From: Priapulus caudatus
Taxonomy: Eukaryota; Priapulida; Priapulimorpha; Priapulimorphida; Priapulidae
Length of the DNA stretch: 49,372 nucleotides
Direction of reading: 5' to 3'
Assembly: GCF_000485595.1 (NCBI RefSeq)
Contig: NW_014577096.1
Span: 472,238-521,609, forward strand
Shown: piece by piece, positions 23,021-33,720 of the stretch
Layout: each line of letters starts with the position of its first letter
Numbering within the stretch: the stretch's first letter is position 1
Notes under the pieces: generated by a model
Database searches by the model: none
Told to the model about the DNA's origin: nothing
The model's input: only the letters and a program-made list of their open reading frames with translations
Position numbers and translations under genes: made by a program

Positions 23021-23192
23021 ACAACATAGCGGTGATCTTTTTTTGGAAAACAGCGTTTTCAGCTAATTATATAATTAGCGTAGCCTTGCTGTAATTTAAA
23101 TCATGGATCAAAACAAATTAGGCTGATTGCGAAAATGCCAGGTATCAAAGAAAAGCGAGAGGCAGCAAATACACAAAAACTATACTTCTTAC
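20552..23192 (-). other. Receptor intron between TM3 and TM4 exons
   Basis: 2.6 kb. 20700-21180 is a loose series of TAAC-rich hexamer-like words. 21555-21655 is a cluster of AAGTACTACT palindromic words. 22944-23021 is an AGT trinucleotide run. The 93- and 115-residue open frames near 21.2-21.56 kb on the two strands have no recognisable domain. Confidence 0.6.
22944..23021. repeat. AGT trinucleotide array
   Basis: About 25 clean AGT units in the TM3-TM4 intron, antisense to the receptor. Confidence 0.95.
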
Positions 23193-23300
23193 CATTTTCT
23201 TTTGATGCTTGTTGTCGAATATTTTGTGAACACGCCATGTCTTTGCGAAAATTCCACCAAATGCCATCGAGAATCCGATACTAAGAAACCAACCAGAAGA
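23193..23300 (-). CDS. GABBR2-like: GABBR-like exon: TM3
   Basis: 108-bp exon, 36 codons, phase 0 at both ends. Acceptor is TGCTGTTCCAG and donor AAAATG|GTAAGA. It reads SSGWFLSIGFSMAFGGIFAK then TWRVHKIF. This is TM3 followed by the near-invariant K-T-W-R-V-H start of the second intracellular loop, which contacts G protein in this family. The intron before it is 387 bp. Confidence 0.92.
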
Positions 23301-23687
23301 CTGGAACAGCAGAATATGTAACAATGATTACAGTACGAACCGAGATGGATATGTGTAATTGATAGCGATTTCATAGTTATGGTATTCGAACATCAGCAGA
23401 CCACCAGTTGAATGCTTACACCTGTTCATCGCGTCCCCATGACCACAGTTTTCGCTATACATACCCCTCGCAAGTACTCATCCTTCCAGCGCGCCATCTT
23501 CGATATACATCTTCGATTATTGTACTAGCACTTTATTTCTATATAATCTCTCCCTATGCTCGTTCAACCTGGCATATTAGTCATTTGAGAGATTATGTTT
23601 ATTCGTGTTTCTCTCACTAACCTTCTAATCTATATACCTCTTGCCCCGTTTCCCTTTTTTCCTCCACTTTTAACGGCGTATACGTAC

Positions 23688-23823
23688 CCTACAAATTCCT
23701 CCTAAGGCCATCTCGCTGATGCCCATACCGGTGTCCACGCCCATCACAATAACTGAAAGGTAGGTGAGTATGGTGCCGGCTGCAATAATGTTGTTTATGT
23801 ACGGGCTGCTTATTTTGATTACT
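23688..23823 (-). CDS. GABBR2-like: GABBR-like exon: TM2 and first extracellular loop
   Basis: 136-bp exon that completes the Arg codon and ends in phase 0. Acceptor is ATTTCTTTGCAG and donor TAGG|GTACGT. VIKISSPYINNIIAAGTILT is the first intracellular loop and start of TM2, with the GB2-type SSPY-x-NN motif. It ends GGICR; the Cys sits where the family's conserved TM3-top cysteine forms a disulfide with the second extracellular loop. Confidence 0.9.
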
Positions 23824-23997
23824 CTGCAAAGAAATCAGTCGAAAAAACGAAAATCAATATTGTACTCGGCTCATTACCACTACCTGCAACAAGTCCGCGG
23901 CATACAGGCGGGATTTTTTACTGTTACCAAAGCTCATTAGTAGTTGGGGGCGGTGTTCAGAATTTTCACTGCTTACTCAGCCACATTCCCACCCACC

Positions 23998-24603
23998 CGG
24001 TGAGTGAGTGAGTGAGTGAGTGAGTCACTCACTCACTCACTCACTTGAGTGAGTGAGTGAGTGAGAGTGAGTGAGTGAGTGAGTGAGTGAGTGAGTGAGT
24101 GAGTGCCTTGGAGTAATAATTCTGAATGATTACTCCACACTCACTCACTCACTCACTCACTCACTCACTCACTCACTCACTCACGAGTGAGTGAGTGAGT
24201 GAGTGTGGAGTAATCATTCAGAATTATTACTCCAAGGAGTGAGTGAGTGAGTGAGTGAGTGAGTGAGTGAGTGAGTGAGTGAGTGAGTGAGTGAGTGAGT
24301 GAGTGAGTAAGTGAGTGAGTGAGTGAGTGAGTGAGTGTGAGTGAGTGAGTGAGTGAGTGAGTGAGTGAGTGAGTGAGTGAGTGAGTGAGTGAGTGAACTC
24401 ACTCACTCACTCACCTACTCACTCACTCACTCACTCACTCACTCACTCACTCACTCACTCACTCACTCACTCACTCACTCACTCACTCACTCACTCACTC
24501 ACTCACTCACTCACTCACTCACTCACTCACTCACTCACTCACTCACTCACTCACTCACTCACTCACTCACTCACTCACTCACTCACACACTCACTCACTC
24601 ACG
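23998..24603. repeat. GAGT/ACTC inverted tetranucleotide array
   Basis: Blocks of GAGT alternate with blocks of ACTC. A unique 37-bp segment starting CCTTGGAGTAATAATTCTGA (24104) recurs exactly inverted near 24203-24237, so 24104-24237 is a palindrome with ACTC/GAGT at its centre. From 24396 to 24603 the strand composition is ACTC only. Confidence 0.9.
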
Positions 24604-25070
24604 CATGCAAACATGAACGCGAGTGTCTGATATGTTATTGCACCGTGACAGTATATGGCGACCCGGAACACGCTACTGCATCTTCCCACCTTCCACCACC
24701 TCATCCGTAGCAGACTTGCATAATAATTGTGAGTTTCGTTTACACGTATCTCGTCAATATCCACCGCGAACGCGACAACCTTGCTGCTGGCGGCCATTTT
24801 CGAAATTTCGGCTTCTATCGGTTTACATAGGGTAAATCTATTTTGCTCGTCTTGCAGTGATAAGGATTCCGTGAGCACGGCGCACGCACGCAAGTGTTTG
24901 GACGAACTATTGACGAAGTTATCGACGGAGTTAATTGGGCTTGTAGCATGCAGACTAACGACGCGCTTCAATGTTTCCTAGCGTCTCGTATTCTTCACAG
25001 ATATCCGAAGTCGATTGCGTTGCAACTCTTATTATTTAAATGCCCTCTAGAAAGATGAAATAGGAATATC

Positions 25071-25073
<3 letters not shown>

Positions 25074-25109
<36 letters not shown>

Positions 25110-25200
25110 NNNNNNNNNNTCAGTCACTCACTCACTCACTCACTCACTCATTCAATCACTCACTCATTCACTCACTCAATCACTCATTCACTCACTCACT
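25074..25200. repeat. AT run, assembly gap, CACT repeat
   Basis: AT dinucleotides, ten Ns at 25110-25119, then CACT units with ATTC variants. Confidence 0.95.
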
Positions 25201-26167
25201 TACGATTTCCGACAGAATAAACTACTTATAATCCTAAATATTTTACTATATATGTAAATACATTACACGTAATATATCATCATTATATTATACATATAAT
25301 AGCATAGACTATGTTAGGAAACTATGTGGTACAAGAAATATATGTATAGTCGATATGTTATTCATCATAGTATATTTGCATAGCTGTATTTTGCGTGCAA
25401 AACTTAGTTAGAAATGCTAGCTTTAGTGAGGAATTTAATAGGTAATTTGTATCAACAAGTAAAATAACCTAAATCTACAACTGCGTTCTCGAAAATACAA
25501 AGCATACTCGATCATTAATGCCAGACAACTTGTGATTCTGCCTCTAGCAGGATTGCTCCACTTATTGTGATTAATTACAATAAATAGGCGTAGTTGATTC
25601 ATACCTCTGGGCTTCACTAAATTGTTTGATAAGTAACACTGAATAAACGCGAACTGGTTAGTGAGGGTCTTCTTACTGGCTTGTGCGGCGGTTAGTCAGT
25701 ATAGTGGTACCTCTATCCTGGCATTAGTAGTCGGCTTAACCATCTCCCTCTTCGAATACGGGTAATCATTATTGTGATGATATTATTGTGCTTTCCTGTG
25801 GGTTCCGTTGGGTGTGACGTTTATTTTGCTTATAATAAATTCTTCGTTTTCTTGATACCATCGATGTATTGTTCTGTCAACTATCTGAACTGTGTTGTGG
25901 GTCTAGGAATCGGAACACGAAGCATGGAAACGTAACGACCGGATCCGGGTTGTTACCTATCGTACAACCATCAACTCGACACAAAAACTACGCAGAAAAT
26001 CATACGATAAATCGGTTAATCTAATCAGGCGCTAACTAATGCGAGATTCACGAATATCGCGGGAGTGGTCAAGAAACCGACAACATATGAACAATGACAC
26101 CTACGAAATTAATTAGTAAAAACAATTTGTTAAACAGTGCTCAGACATGCCAGTGTCCATCACTAAC

Positions 26168-26318
26168 CTGGCATTACGAAAATGCATGTTCACGGCAACG
26201 AAGGAGATTGACGTGATAATACCAACAGCAGCGACGACAACTATCATCGCATATAGCCTCTTTGAAACAGACACTTGCGTGTGTAATGCCGCTGGCCCGT
26301 CCAGAGGAACGATATCAT
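26168..26318 (-). CDS. GABBR2-like: GABBR-like exon: TM1
   Basis: 151-bp exon with two bases in and two out. Acceptor is ATGTTGTAAG, which has a weak pyrimidine tract, and donor GCCAG|GTTAGT. DDIVPLDGPAAL is the juxtamembrane stretch and YAMIVVVAAVGIITSISF is TM1. It ends NMHFRNA plus a split Arg codon, equivalent to the first intracellular loop N-x-x-x-R-N of GB2. The reading frame is intact. Confidence 0.88.
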
Positions 26319-26485
26319 CTTACAACATAAAAAACAACATCGTATTAGTGATCAAGATTGGAACATTCATTTTTTTTTTTTTAATCGATTCAACGTAATT
26401 ATTTTCACGTTGTGAATATAATTTGTAATAGAAAATCACCAATATTCTGATTTATCGTATGCCCGTTTGCCTGCGGACAACGTAC

Positions 26486-26569
26486 CTTTAAAGTGTAGTT
26501 CACTATAGTCTATCCAACTGAACCACTTGGCATATTGATAATAAACAGCCAGTGTCTCTTCTACGCCAT
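26486..26569 (-). CDS. GABBR2-like: GABBR-like exon: end of flytrap domain, linker
   Basis: 84-bp exon that begins with the last two bases of an Asp codon and leaves one base. Acceptor is CTATGCGCAG and donor TTTAAAG|GTACGT. It reads GVEETLAVYYQYAKWFSWID then YSELHFK. This corresponds to the last strand of the ligand-binding domain and the short linker to TM1. GABA-B receptors lack the Cys-rich linker of mGluRs, and none is seen here, which supports the family call. The next intron is 167 bp. Confidence 0.83.
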
Positions 26570-28624
26570 CTGCGCATAGGAAAATACACGCAGTAAATAT
26601 GTAATTGTTGAATATATGTTTGTTACGTTTTCCATTCAAATTAACTGCATGGATGGTCTTATAACGCGACAGTGTAAAACACCATAAATCTGTAGAAGGT
26701 TATTAATAAATAGTAAACATAGAAAAGTGGTTTTAGAAACAATGGGGGTTTGTAGAAAATTTGATCGTTTCTCAGGTACAAATACGCCATAGATCTACAT
26801 AATATCCTATAAATGTTGAAAGACTGTATGACACTGCAACTAAGCGATAGATTATAGCATATATATTATTATATATTTACGTTTATTATTTTAATTACAT
26901 AATACTATCAGCCGTCTCGTGTAGATAGGCTAGAATCTGCTACACATTTCAATAATTATTATGATAATGGTTATAGGTTCCTATAGACCTTAGTGGACAT
27001 GTGAATCCTATATAGTGTGTTCTCTCTGCTCGAATCTTGATAGTAGGAAACACTTTAATTCTCTTATTGGTCGTTATTTTAGCCGCCACATTACGTGCTG
27101 TTGCAATACGCAACATCAGTAACACCATGACGTAATATAGTAGAAATTCTCTAGGTTTTCGGTTATAATCATAGAGATTTTATTCTCCTGGCAAGATACA
27201 GATGGCCACGAGTATGGTTCCGTGAAAGCGCTTCACTGGTTGTTCATGCACAGATGTGTATACAGGTGGGTCCCGAGACAAATCACTTTTATCCCAAATC
27301 AAGATGATCCCCTTAAGTCAGACAGATTACAGTGTTCTTCTTACCAGTGATCGAGCGCGACTTACATGCAGGTTAAGGTTCACGAATAATTTCGAAAAGA
27401 TGATGAAGACAAATATCTCTCTTTATGTGTGAGAAATATGCATCTGCAAGTAAGGCCTCATAACGACTTGGACTGTGACTATTGTATGTCTTGTACCTAG
27501 GGACAGCTACCGTCGCCGGATCGGTCCAGACCGGAAAGCACGAAGCCAGCGGGCAGCTCCTTTTTTGTTTATTTTCGTTTTTAATCGACCGTTTCTTTTG
27601 AAACCTTGTAATTTTTCTATATTTGTACTTTATCATTTCCTACAAGTCTTGCTGTTCCTCTTCCGACTAACTGCCAAGTGGCATAATGACCATTTATAAC
27701 AGCCGTTACTCAACAATTATAATATATAACGACAATTGTTTTGCCGCAGAAAGCATAACTTGCCCACGCAGCTAAGCTAACCGATTGCTCTGATTTCTCT
27801 TCTGCGTTTACGTCATTATAGTTACGTCACAAAGACTTGGCGACAGCGACGGAGTCAGTCTAACTGGCAACATTAGCAGGGTAATTTTTTAGTCCTTCGA
27901 AGTATTATTCTCAAATATTAATAAGAGATATTTACTAAGCTATAGTATTACCTCTTACATAATATGTCAAAAACATCTGCAAGGATTTATCCTGCTGTAA
28001 GTTCAAAAACACCCAGTGAACAGGAATTATGAAGGGATGGGTTTCCCCATGTGATCCGAGCTTCAGTCACGTGCCCACTCCCCTTTCCCGTTTACTTTCC
28101 ACTCTTTTCCACCTTCCCTCATAATCCATTCCCCATTTAATACTGAAGCGTTTACCATAAATAAATGTGTCAAGTTTTACTACTTCACACACCATCGACC
28201 CATGCATATATTTATTTGCACGGTATGCATTATTTATTTATTTTTATATATATTTATATTGATTAGTTGGTTTGGCGTATAGAAGGCGTCTAATGCTGTC
28301 GTGAGAACGAGTAGAGTATCATCAGACATGACAAACAAAAATCTGTAGTCATACCAATGTTTTTACTACGGTCGATTTTGAGATATTATAAAGTTACTAT
28401 ATAATTACCGTAACTGGTACTGCCAATATCTATCGGATAATTAAATTTACTCTCGATGTACGTTAAATCATTGTGTAGTGCAACCCAAAGGTTTAATACG
28501 AGACACGGGAGCATTGCATAGATACTGAAATTGAGAGTAATCCACAAACTCAACCGGAAGTAACCGGCAGAAATGGTTAATAAATAAAAGTGCGACGAAC
28601 ACCAATGCACTATCAATTGCTTAC
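26570..28624 (-). other. Receptor intron, 2.06 kb
   Basis: AT-rich, without long repeats, hairpins or family-like coding segments that I can recognise. Confidence 0.6.
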
Positions 28625-28688
28625 CTCGTAACTGTTCAACCTTTATGAGGCCGATGCGATCATATCTTTTATCAAACGATACCAACCC
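28625..28688 (-). CDS. GABBR2-like: GABBR-like exon: GLVSFD strand of flytrap domain
   Basis: 64-bp exon, phase 0 in and one base out. Acceptor is TTCTGCGATAG and donor TTACGAG|GTAAGC. It encodes GLVSFDKRYDRIGLIKVEQL, directly equivalent to the family's G-x-V-S-F-D...G-D-R-x-G...I-E-Q segment at the end of the flytrap domain. The short length is typical of this conserved exon. It joins in frame to the exons on either side. Confidence 0.88.
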
Positions 28689-29020
28689 CTATCGCAGAAA
28701 AGAAACAATTTGTTAGTTAATTACTCACTTCGTATAACTCATTCTTGTTTCAACCTTTGAGACGTGCCATGTAGTCGATATCTAATGAGATGATTAGATA
28801 AGAAGTACACCACCATAGTTTAATAACCGAACAACAATAATTATAAAATAAAGCCCAATAATAACGAAGGTTGTGTCGGAAAGCAAATATAACCCGTGGG
28901 GAAATCGTAACATCGCATAGATTGAGAAAATTCTAGTTGCGACATCCACTTAATAACCACGTACGCAGGGTTTCTAGTGTATCAGTCAAAATTAATCTTT
29001 ACTAAATACGATATAACCCA

Positions 29021-29029
29021 GTGTGTGTG

Positions 29030-29081
<52 letters not shown>

Positions 29082-29251
29082 GTATTCGTCATGGGGGGTA
29101 GTCGCTAAAGAAGGAACACAATATTGTTATATGAGATGTGATCGATTATTATATAGAGACATTTATTCTACTCACACGGACTCACAATGCGTAGTGCTAA
29201 ACAACCCGCGCGGATTGCGAAGTGAGGTGTGACCTATCGATCTATCTATCG

Positions 29252-29311
<60 letters not shown>

Positions 29312-29680
29312 GTCTATCTATCTATCTATCTATCTATCTGTCTATCTATCTATCTATCTATCTATCTGTCTATCTATCTATGTCTATATCATTACTATCT
29401 ATTCTAGTCTATCCTGATTCTATCCTATTTTTCTATCCTATCTATATAAATTATATATATTATAAATTTATCTATCGTCCTCTCTCTCTCTCTCTATATA
29501 TATATAGTATGCTTGCTATCTGAATTTACCTTTCTATCTATCATCTACCTCTAATCTATCTATCTATGCTATTCTATCTATCTATCTACTCTATCTATCC
29601 TATCTAATCATTACTAGTCTTATCTACCTCTATCTATCTAATTATCTATCTATTTTCTGATCTATCTATATATATTATCA
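29021..29680. repeat. GT microsatellite and CTAT array
   Basis: GT at 29021-29079, CTAT at 29238-29385, then degenerate CTAT to 29680. The 29080-29237 stretch between them has no feature that I recognise. Confidence 0.95.
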
Positions 29681-29893
29681 AGATGCTAATAATACCTACG
29701 AGGAGCATACGGAAAAACGGGGAAATTAGTGCTATTTCCGACTATCATTATCTAACTTTTGCCTGCGAGTCTAGAATAATTTCATAATGTATTGCATAAG
29801 CAGAATTCCTTTGCTCTCCTAAAACAAGACCAACCGCTGTGTCAATACGATACTGCCTAGGCGGAGATTATCAGCTCGTTAAACTCCTCCCAC

Positions 29894-30418
29894 ATGCAAA
29901 GTGGGCCGCCTCGAATCCACCTTGCTGCCAGCATCCACCGCGCTAAGCGTTGCTTCGTGAAAGTTCGGTTTTTCCGCGATAAATTTATGAATGAGCGGTG
30001 CTTCGGTTATCATAGGGATGACATTCGGGGGCATTTGCGTATGCCTTATTCTTCCATTATCGTTTCTAGCAGGCTAACGCCCGTCATGATGGAGCCGGTC
30101 ATCAAAGTTTTTAACAACGCAGCTCCGTTTACTAAGTGTAAAGTAACAGTACCGAAATTGGAATATGACCTCATTAATCAGCGCTCCAAGTGGGTGACGG
30201 AACCGTATAGCAAACATGCTTTACCCGCGTGTACAGGATTTGCTGCAGAAAGTGAATTCGAGGCGGCGTTTTGCCATGTGGGAGGAAGGTTTAACAGCGC
30301 CGATATCTCGCGCCTAGGAGTACCGTATTGGACACGCGGCTTGGTCTATGTTTTAGAGAGCAAAGCATTCTGCTTAATCAATACCATGAAATTATTGCTA
30401 GACTCGCAGGCAAAGTAG
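29894..30418 (+). CDS. Unrecognised 174-residue open frame
   Basis: ATG-to-TAG frame lying between two CTAT arrays inside the large receptor intron, on the opposite strand. The protein starts MQSGPPRIHLAASIHRAKRC and has mixed composition, without signal peptide, membrane segment or motif I know. There is no clear promoter or splice site. It may be a remnant of a transposon or retrocopy, or chance. Confidence 0.25.
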   Translation: MQSGPPRIHLAASIHRAKRCFVKVRFFRDKFMNERCFGYHRDDIRGHLRMPYSSIIVSSRLTPVMMEPVIKVFNNAAPFTKCKVTVPKLEYDLINQRSKWVTEPYSKHALPACTGFAAESEFEAAFCHVGGRFNSADISRLGVPYWTRGLVYVLESKAFCLINTMKLLLDSQAK

Positions 30419-30600
30419 AATAATGTACTCGTGCAACTAGACTATTCCCGTTTTCGCGTTGTACATCTCTAGGTATTCATTAGCTCTGATAATATTATTA
30501 CTTATACGTATTTTAGTTTATCTATCTGCTCTCTCTTCTTCTCTGCTCTAAATATATTATAGTATATACTATATCTTTTCTATCTAAATTTACGCTTCCG

Positions 30601-30602
30601 TA

Positions 30603-30665
<63 letters not shown>

Positions 30666-30666
30666 C

Positions 30667-30729
<63 letters not shown>
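30601..30729. repeat. CTAT array at the gypsy 5' junction
   Basis: Clean CTAT units that run directly into the TGT of the 5' LTR. Confidence 0.95.
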
Positions 30730-30730
<1 letters not shown>

Positions 30731-31350
30731 GTAGTCGATCCTGTCCGTGTGTTGGCCGTCATCTCCTTGTACTGTCGTCAACGTTACAGTTATACATTCA
30801 TTGTGATCATGCAGGAATTAATGTTATAGAGGGCGCGAGCAAGAGAGCGTGTGCGCGCATGACATTGTGATGTCAGGTGAGCGTGCTCGCTCTCTTGACG
30901 GCCAACAGTAGAAGAGGGCGGACGTGTTATCAGCACGGTCTCTACTTTGTAGTGTTAATCATAGGCCGAATGGCTAGGACGTTTGTAGTTGTTGTGTAAG
31001 TGAAGAGAGCATCGTTTAGCGCGCAGTAACAGCGGCGTGAATCTCCAACGCGGAGGGATGCGGAGGTAAAGTAAGAGTGGCGACGTGTTGTGCGCCAGCA
31101 GCCAGCATAGTACTGGTAGGTGAGAGTGAATCGCTGCTGTGACTGGCGACCACCCTGCCGTGTAGTGAGTAGTGTGTTAATAAAAGTGTTGTTATGTACG
31201 TCTCTTGTTGCTGTTCGTTTCGTCCGCGAGTCCTGGTAGAACCTGGGTGGGAGACGTAACTTCTCGAGGAGAACTTCGGCCACGCCCGAACCTAGTATAC
31301 GATCACGGAGAGAAGGCAAGAAGGTGGAAGAAGAAGGCAAAAACGTTACA
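30730..31350 (+). repeat. 5' LTR of gypsy element
   Basis: 621 bp, TGT...ACA. It aligns along its whole length to 42494-43119 with about 45 hand-counted differences, mostly transitions. Relative to the 3' LTR it lacks five bases just inside the leading TGT. A polyadenylation signal AATAAA lies at 31179-31184. No strong TATA box is evident. Confidence 0.95.
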
Positions 31351-31351
31351 C

Positions 31352-31369
31352 TGGCGCCGTACAGACCAG
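31352..31369 (+). other. Primer-binding site
   Basis: TGGCGCCGTACAGACCAG begins one base after the 5' LTR. TGG is complementary to a tRNA CCA end. The first seven bases equal those of lysine-tRNA type sites, but the rest diverges, so the priming tRNA is not assigned. Confidence 0.7.
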
Positions 31370-31385
31370 AATTTCTGCCGGCAGG

Positions 31386-33720
31386 ATGGCAACACCGAGA
31401 CGACAGACAAGGAGCACACGTGGAGGCGAGTAATAGCTTGCCAGTGAGATAGAGGGACCGCTGGCGCACATACAGGAGGTAGGGGAGAGCACGACGGATT
31501 CGGAGCAGTTCGAGGAGTTCCTAGGCGACAGGCCGAGGAATCAGGGAGACTTGAGCCAGCCAGGAGGGGTGAGTCCAGAGAGGAGTGAATTGATGGAAGG
31601 GTATGAGCAGAGCAGAGAGCGAGAAGAAGAAGAAGAAGAAGAAGAAGAGAGAGCGTGGAGACGCGAGGAAAGACGCCGGACGACCCGCCTGCTGGAAATG
31701 TTAGAGGTCGCTATAGAGAGAGAGAGGGCACCACCGTCGGGAGCCTCCGCAGCACCCGAAGTTTCCACCGCCGTCGGGAGCCCCCGCGGCACCCGAAGTG
31801 CCACCACCGTCGGGAGCCCCCGCAGCAGGATTAGATCCCGAAGCAAGGAGACAGTGGTCACGAGAGACAAGCACCGAGTCGAGTTGGGGTGAGGAGAGTG
31901 AGTGTCGTGGGCCCCCGAGGGCAAGAAAGGGACCGAAGTGCAGGTGTAACGAAGCGTTTTACGTTACTTGATAGTTATAGATTGTGATGTTGCCTTCATA
32001 GCCAAAGACACCGATAAGAGACAAGTCAAAGAATATATACCATGACTGATGTTGTTTAATTTAGATGCTGAACCGTTACACTACTGTTACAAGTACACAG
32101 GCGGTCGTGTCTGGAGCTGGGCGAGCATTCCTCGATTTTCCTTGTGCTCCGCCTTATATACGCGGGCACGACCGCGAACCACGCATGTGCCACGCATGCG
32201 CCGTTTATACTTCCGAGCTCTTGGGCTGTAGATAATTGTATTATTGAACTCCTCGGAGGATCCTCTCGGACTTCAAAGGCGTCCGCTAATCCCATTACCG
32301 GGCCCCTTCGAGGATCCTCTCGGACCTCAAAGACACCCGCTAACTGTATTACCGGACCCCTCCGAGGATTCGCTATCCCTCACCATGGCGCCGGCTAATT
32401 GGCCAAGTGCTGTCTAAGCGATAGGGCACTTAGCGGCACTCGCCACTGTAACTCAATTATAGAATGCCGGCCTAGCACTCATGGTGGTAACTCAATTATA
32501 GAATGCCGGCCACACACAGATAGTGTCGATATACATAGATACACATACAGATATACATAGATATACGTGGATACTCATGGATACACAGCTATTGATCGCC
32601 CGTGGTTGCTAGGGGCAACGTCGTAGAATGGATGTCTCCGTTGACCGCCGGTAACGACGCAGCGAGCCCGCGTCGCGTGAGGGGGGGGTGCCTTGTAACG
32701 TGGTTGTTACACAGGGAATGTGAGAGAAGGAGACGCCGCTGACATGAGCATCGCCATGAGCGTGACGACTGGACAGCGATAAAGGAAAGAGAGACCCAGA
32801 GACGCCCACTCCGGCAGCCACGAGGGACGGCATGCCCCGAGGTCGGGAAAGATGTCGGGGGAATAGCTCCACAAGTAGGACCCGACGCAGCCGTCCACCC
32901 TAACCCGCCAGGGTGCCCAATTCGACTAGACACGTTCTCGGGGGTAGGAACGGAACCCGTAGAGGCATTTCTTAGCAGATTTGACGTGGCGGCACGCTAC
33001 CACGGGTAGAACGAAACGGCGCGGGCCGATCAACTGGCGGCCACACTTGCATGGCCCGCAGTGGGAATTCTCTCTGAGGTGGCAGGTCAACAGAGTAAAA
33101 GCCAGCTGAGGGAAACGCTGAACGCTCGTTACGGGCCCGATCAGAGAGAGACCCAGAGTCAAGCCGCACTTCTGGGGTGACGCTGCAGCGAAGATGAAAG
33201 CTAGCCCGAATATGCGCGGCAGCTGCGCAAATTAGGAAAGCTGGCTATGCCAGAGATGAACGATGCACAGATCGGAAAGTGGCTGGTGCCGCGGCTAAAG
33301 GGAGAGCTGCCGACAGAGGGCAATTAGCTGTACGTCATGGGCCAGAGGTGCGTCACGATTGAGGAGGTCGCCGAATGCGCAGCAGACTACGAGGCAATGG
33401 TAAGGAAAAGACGGGTGACGCGTAAACCGATCACAGCCCCCGGGATTTTTGAGGGCGTCGCACGCGAGGTGGAGCCACCCATCCCCGTGGCCGCGGCCAC
33501 CCCCCAACTGCTCGGGGTTGAAGATCAGTCAAGTAGGGAAATGAATAAGATCGCACGGCTTCTCAGGGATCTGTTGAGTGATCGGGAGCTGTCGAACGCG
33601 GCCCGCCAAGCACCGTGTGGACCTGACAGGCAGAGCAGACTGAGAGGAAGAGGTGGCCGGTGTTACGAGTGCGGGGAGCGGGGCCACTTCAGTCGGAACT
33701 GCCCGCGCCTGCGACAATGA
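31386..33720 (+). pseudogene. gag: gag, interrupted (capsid and CCHC zinc knuckle)
   Basis: Gag forms the virus-like particle and binds RNA. ATG at 31386 begins MATPRRQTRSTRGGE and is followed at once by TAA TAG (31431-31436). The same frame then stays open through a Glu-rich stretch near 31620-31650 to TGA at 31890. A 767-bp LTR-like insertion interrupts the gene at 31945. After it, in frame 1, the capsid region (FLSRFDVAARYHG...ADQLAATLAWPA...AADY) has TAG at 33007, TGA at 33178, TAG at 33202 and TAG at 33325. The zinc knuckle CYECGERGHFSRNC (33661-33702, C-x2-C-x4-H-x4-C) is intact. The frame ends with TGA at 33718. Amber at 33007 falls where related Gags have Trp. Confidence 0.88.
31945..32711 (+). 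mobile_element. Solo-LTR-like insertion nested in gag
   Basis: 767 bp starting TGTAACGAAGCG and ending GGTTGTTACA, flanked by perfect 4-bp CAGG duplications (31941-31944 and 32712-32715). It has a TATA-like TTATATA at 32153, a roughly 52-bp tandem motif with GAGGATCCTCTCGGAC (32255-32380), and two copies of AACTCAATTATAGAATGCCG (32449 and 32489). No internal coding region is present. It looks like a recombined LTR of a different family, younger than the host element. Orientation is not established. Confidence 0.75.

Larger units (their letters stand above)
23824..26167 (-). other. Receptor intron between TM1 and TM2 exons
   Basis: 2.3 kb. It contains the GAGT/ACTC inverted array (23998-24603), an AT run with a 10-N gap and further CACT repeats (25074-25200), and AT-rich sequence. 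A minus-strand frame at 24591-24971 (126 residues) has no recognised domain. Nothing else is evident. Confidence 0.6.

Noticed and set aside
24591-24971. 126-codon minus-strand frame as a receptor exon
   Set aside because: It lies between the TM1 and TM2 exons, which already join in phase, and has no receptor similarity.
25620-25990. Possible LTR remnant with AATAAA and GGATCCGG palindrome
   Set aside because: No second copy, terminal TG...CA or target duplication could be found.
32049-32398. Open frames inside the nested insertion
   Set aside because: They arise from the 52-bp tandem motif in an LTR-like sequence and show no domain.
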